Shown here piece after piece: positions 1-5,812 of a stretch of DNA of 5,907 bases (the stretch's first letter is position 1; each line of letters begins with the position of its first letter). Location of the stretch: the NCBI GenBank assembly GCA_021781255.1, contig JAJXXG010000266.1:1-5907 (forward strand), given 5' to 3'. Under the pieces are notes generated by a model, which made no database searches, was not told the origin of the DNA, and was given only the letters and a program-made list of their open reading frames with translations. The position numbers and the translations under genes are program-made. This stretch comes from Acidobacteriota bacterium (lineage in GTDB: Bacteria; Acidobacteriota; Terriglobia; Terriglobales; Acidobacteriaceae).

Positions 1-372
1 GAAGCTGAATGCGTTCAACCGCGGGAAGGCCATGTCGCGCGCGCCGATCATGAGCGGAACCAGGTAATTGGCGAATCCAAACAAGATCGGCATGCCCACG
101 AGGAATACCATGGTCGTGCCGTGCATGGTGAACAGCTCGTTGTAAGCTTCAGGTGAAACGAAGTGATTGTGCGGAATGGCGAGCTGCACGCGAATCATCA
201 AGGCCTCAACCCCGGCGACGAGAAGGAAGAAGATAGCGTACACGATGTAAAGGATGCCGAGCTTCTTGTGGTCGACGGTGACTACCCAGCCGTGCAGCCA
301 TTCGAGCACCGCCGCGCCGCGCGACTGCGCTTCGTCAAGAGAGCCGGGAGCCGGTAAAGTCTGATCCGCCAT
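1..372 (-). CDS. ctaD: Cytochrome c oxidase subunit I (caa3/aa3-type), N-terminal part
   Basis: This is the first 124 codons of the catalytic subunit of a haem-copper oxidase, the membrane protein that reduces O2 to water and pumps protons; the rest lies beyond the left edge. The translation starts MADQTLPAPG. It has the typical soluble lead ending in VDHKKLGILY, a first membrane helix at about residues 38-60, and a second helix from about 82 that carries MHGTTMVF. His84 in that motif is the expected low-spin haem a ligand. NYLVPLMIGARDMAFPRLNA (residues 102-121) is the highly conserved stretch after helix II. The ATG at 372 has a GAGGAAG ribosome site 8 or so bases upstream. The stop of ctaC is only 11 bases upstream, so the two are co-transcribed. 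I see no oddities in the visible part. The identification is near certain; whether the full enzyme is strictly caa3 is inferred from its ctaC partner. Confidence 0.96.
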   Translation of the reverse strand, partial: MADQTLPAPGSLDEAQSRGAAVLEWLHGWVVTVDHKKLGILYIVYAIFFLLVAGVEALMIRVQLAIPHNHFVSPEAYNELFTMHGTTMVFLVGMPILFGFANYLVPLMIGARDMAFPRLNAFSF

Positions 373-383
373 CGCTTCTTCCT

Positions 384-1442
384 CTAGTGCAAAGTAGTGA
401 GGTACGCCACTACCTCATTGATCTGCGTGTCGCTGAACTGCATGGCAGGCATCAGCGCGCCGGGCTTGAATGTGTCCGGATCCTGAATCCATATACGCAG
501 GTCCTCCGGCGTGTTGGCCGCAGCGCCCGCGGCAATGGTTGCGCGGCTCATCAAATGCGTCAAATCGGGCCCGAAAGTGCCTTTGGCCGCGGTGCCCTCG
601 ATGGTGTGGCAGTTCATGCAGGCTTCGGTCTCAAAAATGTGCTGGCCCGCGGCAACGGCCGCTTCCTGCGATTCGACCTGCGGAGCCGGCTGCTGCTGGT
701 TCTTTACCCACGCGGCGAACTGCTGCGGCGTGTCGACATAAACGCGAATCAGCATCTTGGCGTGCTCAATGCCGCAGAACTGCGAGCACTGGCCCAGATA
801 CAGGCCCGTCTTTTCCGGGTCCATCCACATTTGGTTGGGGTGGTTGGGAATCAGGTCGGTCTTGCCCCCGAGCTGCGGCACCCAGAAGCTGTGATCCACG
901 TCGGCCGAGAGCAGTTGAAGATACGTGGGCTCCGGCTGCGCGGGCGTGCTTACGGGAATGTGCAGTTCATTGGCGGTCACGATGCCCAGCTTGGGATACC
1001 GGAACTCCCACCAGAACTGGTGCGCGATCACGGTGACGTCGAGCGCGGATTTGGGCTCGGACGCGTCCTGAACCTTAAAAATGATGCGCGCAGTGGTGAG
1101 AAAAAGAACCAGCACAATCAGCACCGGAATCACCGTCCACGCCAGCTCCACCTGCAGGCTGCCGTAGATCTGCGCCGGCTCGTTCTGCTCATCAGACTCG
1201 CGCGCGCGGAACTTGATAATGACAAAAATCAGCAGCCCCGCGACCACGACGAAGATGGAACCGGTAATCAACAGCACAAAGAGCGAGAGGCCGTAGATCT
1301 CATGCGCGGGCGTTGAGGCTGGCGCCAGAATGCTGGGCGTTGTCTGCGGGCCTTGCGCGAAAGCCGCCGGTACACTTGCGCAAATCGTGGCAAAGGAAAG
1401 AAGCCGGGATTGAATTGAAGAAAGGACGCGCCTTGGCTGCAT
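384..1442 (-). CDS. ctaC: Cytochrome c oxidase subunit II with fused C-terminal cytochrome c domain (caa3 type)
   Basis: This 352-residue protein receives electrons at a CuA centre and, through its fused haem c domain, passes them to subunit I. Visible parts in order: a signal peptide (residues 1-29, two Arg, hydrophobic core, cleavage likely after AAFA29); membrane helices at about 50-76 and 99-122; the aromatic HQFWWEFRYP; a cupredoxin domain with CuA ligands His184, Cys219, Cys223, His227 and Met230; and a cytochrome c domain with CMNCH (Cys275, Cys278, His279) and a likely axial Met331 in GALMPAM. The usual CSELCG motif reads CSQFCG here. The frame stays open to a TTG at 1616, but the extra 58 residues look unlike coding sequence. 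I chose the ATG at 1442 because the signal peptide begins there and TAAGGA lies just upstream, though with a short 2-base spacer. Cys21 is not in a proper lipobox. It is the first gene of the oxidase operon and is followed by ctaD. Confidence 0.95.
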   Translation of the reverse strand: MQPRRVLSSIQSRLLSFATICASVPAAFAQGPQTTPSILAPASTPAHEIYGLSLFVLLITGSIFVVVAGLLIFVIIKFRARESDEQNEPAQIYGSLQVELAWTVIPVLIVLVLFLTTARIIFKVQDASEPKSALDVTVIAHQFWWEFRYPKLGIVTANELHIPVSTPAQPEPTYLQLLSADVDHSFWVPQLGGKTDLIPNHPNQMWMDPEKTGLYLGQCSQFCGIEHAKMLIRVYVDTPQQFAAWVKNQQQPAPQVESQEAAVAAGQHIFETEACMNCHTIEGTAAKGTFGPDLTHLMSRATIAAGAAANTPEDLRIWIQDPDTFKPGALMPAMQFSDTQINEVVAYLTTLH

Positions 1443-1488
1443 AATCCTTACGTTCCGGTCAGGGGTCTTGAGCAAGTTGGCATCTAGG

Positions 1489-1504
1489 AGCCTGCCCGCA
1501 GGCT
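1489..1504 (-). other. Short hairpin in the ctaC leader
   Basis: AGCCTG at 1489-1494 and CAGGCT at 1499-1504 are perfect inverted repeats around a 4-base centre, lying about 45 bases upstream of the ctaC start inside its presumed leader RNA. No T-run follows on the minus strand, so it is not an intrinsic terminator. It could be an RNA-stability or translation-control stem, or chance in GC-rich sequence. Confidence 0.3.
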
Positions 1505-1661
1505 TTCGCAATGGCCGTGCAAATATGACCTTGGACCGCCTCAGATTTGACGTCTTCTTCCGCATTCTGTCCGGGGGCTTTGTTTCTCTGCGAGGAAGCT
1601 TGCCGGTCAGCGCCAACAGCTCTTTTCAGGGTGCATCGGGGAAGACGAACTGCCGAAATAG

Positions 1662-1693
1662 ATTATACGACATCCGTATGAGCGCCGGTGCAA
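1662..1693 (-). promoter_or_regulatory. Candidate sigma70-type promoter for ctaCD
   Basis: On the minus strand an exact TATAAT lies at 1662-1667. The nearest -35-like hexamer, TTGCAC at 1688-1693, is 20 bases upstream, which is longer than the preferred 16-18, so the pair is not ideal. The inverted repeat ATACG(1665-1669)/CGTAT(1675-1679) overlaps the -10 and could be an operator for oxidase control. A transcript starting near 1655 would have a leader of roughly 210 bases before ctaC. Evidence is motif-only. Confidence 0.42.
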
Positions 1694-1867
1694 AGCCTGG
1701 CCAAAGTGCGCCACGTAACGCAGCGCAGGCGGGCGGTCACGGCTATCCTCAAGTTCATTTTGTGCCCAGGGTACGAACTCGCGTCCATCACGCCGTTGAC
1801 GCGTTTTTGGCCATCTACTCCGTATCCGCCCCAAGCCAGGACTAGCGGTTCACAATGCACCGCGTGT

Positions 1868-2836
1868 TTATGCGCAAAGGTGCTTGCGGAAAAACGCCTC
1901 GATGGTATTGAAGCCGAAGCTCGAGGGCTCGGCTTCGGAGCCCGTGGCGTTCTGCCCGCTGCGGTGAAGTGTGATTCGGCCGCAATCTGCCTTGTCGAGC
2001 CTGGAGTTATTCAGGAACCCGTGGCCAAGCTTTTCCATCAGCAGCAAGGTTGCGTCGTTTCCCGCCGCTTCGAGCGCATCGAAAAGCAGGCGGCTTTGCT
2101 GCCACGGCACCAGGATGTCGCTTAGTCCGTGAAGAATGAGGAACGGAGGCGCCCCAGGGCGCATGTATGAGATTGGATTGGCGCGCCGCACTGCCTCCGG
2201 CGCGGTGTAAACGGGGCTCCCGATAAGAAGCGATTCAAAGGAGTCAGCATCCCCGACCGGTTTGGCTGTCATCACGGCCTGGCTTTCCCGGTCGGCCTCG
2301 TGCTTTGAGGCCGCGGGCATGTACTTTTCCATCTGTAAAAAATCGATAGGGCCGTATCCGTCGACCACGGCCTCGACGGCGCTCGACAATCCGTCATGTT
2401 CTCCTGATTCGAATTCGTCCGGTCCAGCCAGCGCGGCGCACGCCGCCAAATGGCCGCCCGAAGAGGAGCCCCATAGTCCGATATGCTCCCCGTCCAGCGA
2501 ATAACGCCCGGCCACGCTGCGAATCCATCGCACGGCGGCCTTCACGTCGATCACTTGCGCCGGGAAGAGAGCTTCGTCGCTGAGGCGATAGTCGATTGAG
2601 ACCATTGCGAAGCCGCGCTCGGCGAAGAAGCGCGACAAGTTCGGCCCCAGCCGCTTGTCTCCCAACCGCCAACCTCCGCCATGTAGCCAGACGATGACGG
2701 GAAGCGCCGTCTTTGCGCCTTCAGGCAGGTAAAGGTCGGCCGGCAGCTCGCGGCCGTGCATTGTGCTGTACACAAGGTCTGCGTGTTTACTGACCGGATT
2801 ACGCCCGGCTGCCAATGAAGCAGTTTGCAAGGTCAC
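1868..2836 (-). CDS. Alpha/beta hydrolase, carboxylesterase (BD-FAE/feruloyl-esterase-like)
   Basis: This is a 322-residue serine esterase of the alpha/beta-hydrolase fold, probably cytoplasmic because no signal peptide is seen. Visible motifs are the oxyanion-hole HGGGW (residues 52-56), the nucleophile elbow GSSSG (123-127, Ser125 as nucleophile), and the likely acid Asp240 in HGLSDILVP and base His272 in LGHGF. All triad parts are present. Residues about 140-215 form a cap-like insert. A polar, serine-rich stretch at about 278-307 separates the catalytic His from the closing helix FNTIEAFFRKHL and looks like an added loop. The family cleaves carboxylic esters such as acylated sugars or aromatic esters; the substrate here is not shown by sequence. 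The GTG start overlaps the upstream cupin stop as GTGA. An alternative start is the TTG at 2830, which sits 5 bases after the ribosome site GGGAGG and would give 320 residues. Coupling to the dioxygenase suggests that it acts on that enzyme's product. Confidence 0.88.
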   Translation of the reverse strand: MTLQTASLAAGRNPVSKHADLVYSTMHGRELPADLYLPEGAKTALPVIVWLHGGGWRLGDKRLGPNLSRFFAERGFAMVSIDYRLSDEALFPAQVIDVKAAVRWIRSVAGRYSLDGEHIGLWGSSSGGHLAACAALAGPDEFESGEHDGLSSAVEAVVDGYGPIDFLQMEKYMPAASKHEADRESQAVMTAKPVGDADSFESLLIGSPVYTAPEAVRRANPISYMRPGAPPFLILHGLSDILVPWQQSRLLFDALEAAGNDATLLLMEKLGHGFLNNSRLDKADCGRITLHRSGQNATGSEAEPSSFGFNTIEAFFRKHLCA

Positions 2837-3858
2837 CTCCCGCCCCCATCCGGTCCCGGACCGCTGGGCTGCTCCAGCAACTTCAAATCCAGTTCAGCCA
2901 GATGCTGGATGACACGATCGAAGCGGTGTGCGCGCGGCACCAGAGGATACACATATCCCTCGTACGGATCGCACAAATACCGGAAGAACGGCTCGAAAAG
3001 GCCGGGAGCCAGAAATCCGATGAAGCGGGTGTTGTGGCCGGTCAATTGAAAGGAATGAACTGTACCGGGAGGAACGTTTAAAAAGTCTCCGCGGTGCAGC
3101 TTTTCGTAATGGTCCCCGGCGAACATCGACATCGAGCCCTCGATGCAGAAAAAGGTTTCAGTGTGCTTTTCATGAAAATGCTTCGGGATGGGATCTCCCT
3201 TCGGGCCCTCGGTCAAAAGAGCGATAAACTTTCCTCCGCTCTGGCGCTGGTCGGTAAGGAAGATATAGAACTGATCGCCGTCGATCATTCTTTCACCTTC
3301 TCCGGCTGCGAGCACGTAAGGGCGCATCTCCGGCGGCGGGAGGGTCTCCTTAGCAGAGGGGGGCCCGGCCGGCGGTTTGCGCGGGGGCGCAAACACAACG
3401 TCGAGGCGCTCCTGCTTGCGTTTCCAGTCGGGCATCTCGCCCTGCTCGGGGTAGACTGTGCCTTGGTACGGCGCGCCGAACGCCGCGTACAACTCGTTTG
3501 CGTTGCCGCCGAAGGTCCAGGTTAGAAACTTGGTGCGGTGGCCATTGAAGACATAGCCGTGGGGCGTTCCAGGTGGAATGCTCACATAGTCGCCCGCGGC
3601 CAATTCATAGCGCCGTTCGCCCAGTTCAAGAGACGCCTGGCCTTCCAGCAGCAGGATAGCCTCATGGGACTCGCGATGACTGTGCAGCGGCATCACGGAG
3701 CCGTTGGCGCCGGTTAGGATGCAACCCGCCATCGGCCCTCCGGTGTCCTCGCTGCGCGCGATGATGGTTGCAAGAAATGTACCCAGAGAGTAGTGCTCGC
3801 CTTCGCCCGATTCCAGCAGAAAGGCGTCAGCCTTGCCGGGAAGCTGATTATTCGCCAT
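2833..3858 (-). CDS. Bicupin dioxygenase, quercetin 2,3-dioxygenase-like
   Basis: This 341-residue cytoplasmic protein has two tandem cupin domains. The N-terminal domain carries LHSHRESHE (His59, His61, Glu66) and PPGTPH (His100). The C-terminal domain carries KHFHEKHTE (His227, His229, Glu234) and PPGTVH (His268). Thus both domains keep the complete three-His-one-Glu metal site, often only partly kept in other bicupins. The length, and the spacing of both ligand sets, match what I recall of Bacillus subtilis QdoI (about 337 residues) with only a small offset. That enzyme family cleaves the flavonol C-ring with O2 and releases CO. A proline-rich linker (about 157-180) joins the domains, and the C-terminus ends in a Gly/Pro-rich tail. 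The ATG at 3858 has AGAAGG 6 bases upstream. The stop overlaps the esterase start, so the two genes form one translational unit. Other bicupins (pirin-like, gentisate or oxalate types) are less likely given the ligand pattern, but the substrate is unproven. Confidence 0.87.
   Translation of the reverse strand: MANNQLPGKADAFLLESGEGEHYSLGTFLATIIARSEDTGGPMAGCILTGANGSVMPLHSHRESHEAILLLEGQASLELGERRYELAAGDYVSIPPGTPHGYVFNGHRTKFLTWTFGGNANELYAAFGAPYQGTVYPEQGEMPDWKRKQERLDVVFAPPRKPPAGPPSAKETLPPPEMRPYVLAAGEGERMIDGDQFYIFLTDQRQSGGKFIALLTEGPKGDPIPKHFHEKHTETFFCIEGSMSMFAGDHYEKLHRGDFLNVPPGTVHSFQLTGHNTRFIGFLAPGLFEPFFRYLCDPYEGYVYPLVPRAHRFDRVIQHLAELDLKLLEQPSGPGPDGGGR
2836..2841 (-). promoter_or_regulatory. Ribosome binding site of the esterase, inside the cupin gene end
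   Basis: The minus strand reads GGGAGG here, with its last G being the first base of the GTG start at 2836. That leaves no spacer for the GTG, but exactly 5 bases before the in-frame TTG at 2830. Either the ribosome reinitiates at the GTGA overlap, or the true start is the TTG. Confidence 0.5.
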
Positions 3859-3910
3859 GCCTTACCTTCTCATCTGTGCGGTTGTGTCAGGGGAATTGAA
3901 AAACTCAACC

Positions 3911-3930
3911 CTGGTACGGGTCCGTACAAG
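3911..3930. promoter_or_regulatory. Near-palindromic operator candidate upstream of the cupin-esterase pair
   Basis: The arms CTGGTACGG (3911-3919) and CCGTACAAG (3922-3930) flank a 2-base centre and match as inverted repeats at 8 of 9 positions, including a perfect inner GTACGG/CCGTAC. The element lies about 53 bases before the cupin start, at or just after where transcription could begin, a usual place for a repressor site. The TTGTAC...GTACCA look recalls operators of several repressor families, but no regulator gene is in the window and I cannot name one. Confidence 0.45.
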
Positions 3931-3937
3931 GGCGAGC

Positions 3938-3966
3938 CATCTATTGGTAGCAAATCCCGTATGCAA
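3938..3966 (-). promoter_or_regulatory. Weak promoter candidate for the cupin-esterase pair
   Basis: The minus strand has TTGCAT (3961-3966) and TAGATG (3938-3943) separated by 17 bases. The -35 is fair and the -10 matches the consensus at only half its positions. Its interest comes from position: the near-palindrome would begin at about +1. Motif evidence alone is weak. Confidence 0.25.
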
Positions 3967-4160
3967 ATGTAAAGAATATCTCTCTTCCCCTGGAGCGCGT
4001 TTCGAAAATGATTCTGCGCCACTCCATCGGGATCTCTCAGGGTTCAAGCCCGGTTGTCTTTGTTGGCGTTATCGGCATACGACCCGGCCCAGGGGGCGTC
4101 CCGGTGTCCCGCTCGTGACCTGTTACAAAACACCCCGCAATCGAGTTTTTCCGCAGCCTG

Positions 4161-5543
4161 CTAGTTGGGCAGGTCCACTCCCTGCCTCCTCAAATTGGCT
4201 TGCAGCTCTTTGTAGTCCACATGGCGCGGCGCAATGCCCGCCTTGGCTGCCAGTGCGGCGGCTGTGCCGGCAGCCTGGCCGTAGCAAATGCATGGGGGGA
4301 TGATGTTGAACCACTGATTGACGCTGGCCTTGGATGAAAACGCGCGGCCGGCAACCAGCAACCCGTCAACTTTCACCGGAACCAGGCACCGGTAAGGAAT
4401 GCAGATGGCCGGGTGTTTTGCAGAGATGGCCCCATTATCGTTGTTGGCCAGAACCACGATGGTATCTTCGAATATCTCATCCGACTCCATGTCCTTCGGA
4501 GAGAGGATGTATTCGCCGATAACGCGCCGGCCGCCCTGCGTGCCCAATTGAGGGCCCGCCTGCATAAGGAAGCACCGTTCGCAGCCGGGCATATTCTTTC
4601 TCAGAAATTCATAAGTAATCAGGGCTTTCTTGCGGCCTTTCACATCCACCCGGGTCAACTCTTCCACATCCATGGCATCTGAAGCCTCAGTCTTGATCTC
4701 AAAGGTGTGAAACCAGAGCACGCCTTCCTGATTTTTCAACAGGCCCTTGAAGTAACGGGAATGACCGCCGGCTTCTGTGAGCTGTCGCAGCAACTCGGTG
4801 TATTTCTCCGGATGCGATCTCCTGAAGTCATTCAGCTTAGCCATATCCACGTTGGCAATCCAGAAGGTGAAGGCCAGGGCTGTCCGGAAATTGCTCTTCA
4901 GTTCACTGTCAAACTCCGCGCCGGCGGCAACGAACATGTCTCCATCGCCGGTGGAATCGATGACGACCTTGGCAAGAATCGCCTGGCGTCCCGATTTGCT
5001 TTCAAAGAAAACGCCTTTCACCGCGTTTCCTTCCATAATCGGACGGGTTCCCCACGAATGCAGCAACAGGTAGGCTCCAGATTCGGCCACCATGTCATTG
5101 AGTTCGTCCTTCAGTACCTCAGGGTCCAGGACGGCGGTATAGTGCACTCTTTCCTGGTGGCCGATATTGGGATCCTTGCGTACATAGAACCAGCCCATGT
5201 TCGCATCAAGATAATAATCGACAATTTTTCGGTCGGTGGTTCCCCAGTCTTCCCGCTTCGGCGCAAAAGCGGCATTCCGGGCCGTCATCCTGTCGATAAT
5301 CTCCTGGTTCAGCCCGAAAATCCGTTGTTTTCCGCCGATGTCGGTCAGATTAGGGAAGATGTTAACCAGGCCTCCGGTAGCCATTCCTCCCAGGTGGCCG
5401 TATCTCTCGATGAGCACGGTTTTTGCCCCCATCCTGGCTGCGGCTATGGCAGATGCAACCCCGCCCGGCCCGCCGCCAACCACGACAACATCGGCTTCCT
5501 TCAAAACCCTTATCTCCCGCGCCGGTTCTGAAATCGTCTTCAT
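4161..5543 (-). CDS. FAD-dependent oxidoreductase (PF12831-like family)
   Basis: This is a 460-residue soluble flavoprotein of the glutathione-reductase/succinate-dehydrogenase-flavoprotein fold. It has an N-terminal Rossmann motif VVVVGGGPGG (residues 19-28) ending in Glu46 (VLIER), which should bind the FAD ribose. HLGGMATGG (50-58) is the second FAD loop typical of the FAD_oxidored family. STGDGD (197-202) and the C-terminal GLLVAGRAFS (394-403) with YGQAAGTAAALAAKAG (421-436) complete the FAD site. GGRRVIGEY (337-345) matches the conserved Arg-rich family motif. No signal peptide or membrane helix is seen. The frame is open to 5684, but the extra 47 residues lack family features. The ATG at 5543 is preferred because GGGAG lies 8 bases upstream and the Rossmann strand follows closely. 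Substrate and electron acceptor are unknown; related proteins are often found among carbohydrate or aromatic catabolic genes. A 302-base spacer separates it from the cupin, so it is probably its own transcript. Confidence 0.9.
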   Translation of the reverse strand: MKTISEPAREIRVLKEADVVVVGGGPGGVASAIAAARMGAKTVLIERYGHLGGMATGGLVNIFPNLTDIGGKQRIFGLNQEIIDRMTARNAAFAPKREDWGTTDRKIVDYYLDANMGWFYVRKDPNIGHQERVHYTAVLDPEVLKDELNDMVAESGAYLLLHSWGTRPIMEGNAVKGVFFESKSGRQAILAKVVIDSTGDGDMFVAAGAEFDSELKSNFRTALAFTFWIANVDMAKLNDFRRSHPEKYTELLRQLTEAGGHSRYFKGLLKNQEGVLWFHTFEIKTEASDAMDVEELTRVDVKGRKKALITYEFLRKNMPGCERCFLMQAGPQLGTQGGRRVIGEYILSPKDMESDEIFEDTIVVLANNDNGAISAKHPAICIPYRCLVPVKVDGLLVAGRAFSSKASVNQWFNIIPPCICYGQAAGTAAALAAKAGIAPRHVDYKELQANLRRQGVDLPN

Positions 5544-5583
5544 TCTGGTTTCTCCCGATTGCAAGATTCGCGCCTCGTAGCAC

Positions 5584-5589
5584 ATTTTA
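5584..5589 (-). promoter_or_regulatory. Possible -10 element of the flavoprotein gene
   Basis: The minus strand reads TAAAAT, five of six consensus positions, about 40 bases before the ATG at 5543. No convincing -35 hexamer is found 16-18 bases upstream (that region is GC-rich), so this is a weak call. Confidence 0.25.
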
Positions 5590-5692
5590 CTGCGAAGGGC
5601 CTTTGCGCCCCGGAATTGAAAAGCCACTCGGCGGGCGTTCCGTTGAGCACATCTCTTCTGGTTCTGCTCCACACTGCAATGCAATTACCCTT

Positions 5693-5713
5693 GCCTGCGG
5701 CATGCCATCAGGC
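5693..5713. promoter_or_regulatory. Nested dyad between the divergent genes
   Basis: GCCTG (5693-5697) and CAGGC (5709-5713) form an outer inverted repeat around the perfect 8-base palindrome GGCATGCC (5699-5706). It lies in the 269-base region between the flavoprotein start (5543) and the plus-strand exported gene (5813), where a shared operator would be expected. It may instead be a leader stem, or chance in GC-rich sequence. Confidence 0.3.
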
Positions 5714-5800
5714 GGGGAGATATGAGATACGGTATTTCAAGGCGGGAATGCGGCCCCGAGCGCCCTGCCGCAATTCACAAAACGCAATAGGCACAAGTAG

Positions 5801-5807
5801 AAGGAGG
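5801..5807 (+). promoter_or_regulatory. Strong ribosome binding site of the exported protein
   Basis: AAGGAGG is followed by a 5-base spacer and the ATG at 5813. An earlier ATG at 5808 runs into a stop after five codons, so the spacing selects the ATG at 5813. Confidence 0.8.
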
Positions 5808-5812
5808 ATGAA

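Larger units (their letters stand above)
1443..1867. other. Non-coding stretch upstream of ctaC, downstream of the esterase
   Basis: These 425 bases hold no ORF that I accept; the short frames in both directions have no recognisable domain or convincing ribosome site. The stretch contains an exact minus-strand TATAAT at 1662-1667, a dyad overlapping it (ATACG/CGTAT at 1665-1679), and a stem in the ctaC leader at 1489-1504. Just after the esterase stop, GCGGT (1845-1849) and ACCGC (1859-1863) could form a 5-bp stem with a 9-base loop, but no T-tract follows on the minus strand, so I do not call an intrinsic terminator. Confidence 0.6.
3859..4160. other. Spacer between the flavoprotein gene and the cupin gene
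   Basis: These 302 bases have no gene that I can support. The cupin-proximal part is AT-richer and contains a near-palindrome (3911-3930), a weak promoter candidate just upstream of it, and a bulged stem (GGG-AA-TTGA at 3891-3899 with TCAA-CCC at 3905-3911). The flavoprotein-proximal part is GC-rich with short direct repeats (GTCCCGGTGTCCC around 4098-4110) and no T-tract hairpin, so no intrinsic terminator is called. A stretch near 4040 resembles a tRNA T-loop but lacks paired stems. Confidence 0.55.

Noticed and set aside
387..1316. Long plus-strand open frame (309 codons) opposite ctaC
   Set aside because: It is antisense to an unmistakable gene; the His/Arg/Leu-rich translation has no domain and is the usual shadow of GC-rich coding DNA.
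1369..1386. Lipoprotein signal around Cys21 of CtaC
   Set aside because: The residue before the Cys is Ile and the -3 residue is Ala (ATIC), which does not fit the lipobox; a standard AAFA cleavage site lies downstream.
1443..1616. In-frame N-terminal extension of ctaC to a TTG at 1616
   Set aside because: The 58 extra residues are Arg/Lys/Pro-rich and would bury the signal peptide; no ribosome site precedes the TTG or the internal ATG at 1565.
1607..1860. Small minus-strand frames of 65 and 75 codons upstream of ctaC
   Set aside because: They overlap each other and the TATAAT element, have no ribosome site, and show no recognisable composition or motif.
1845..1863. Possible terminator after the esterase gene
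   Set aside because: A 5-bp stem with a 9-base loop and no following T-tract on the minus strand is too weak for an intrinsic terminator.
4030..4060. tRNA-like T-loop (GGGTTCAAGCCC) on the plus strand
   Set aside because: The flanking bases do not pair as a T-stem, and no acceptor, D or anticodon arms can be built around it.
4707..5531. Long plus-strand open frame (274 codons) opposite the flavoprotein gene
   Set aside because: Antisense shadow of a gene with complete FAD motifs; no domain or good ribosome site.
5544..5684. In-frame N-terminal extension of the flavoprotein
   Set aside because: The added 47 residues match no family feature, while the ATG at 5543 has a well-placed GGGAG and begins just before the Rossmann strand.
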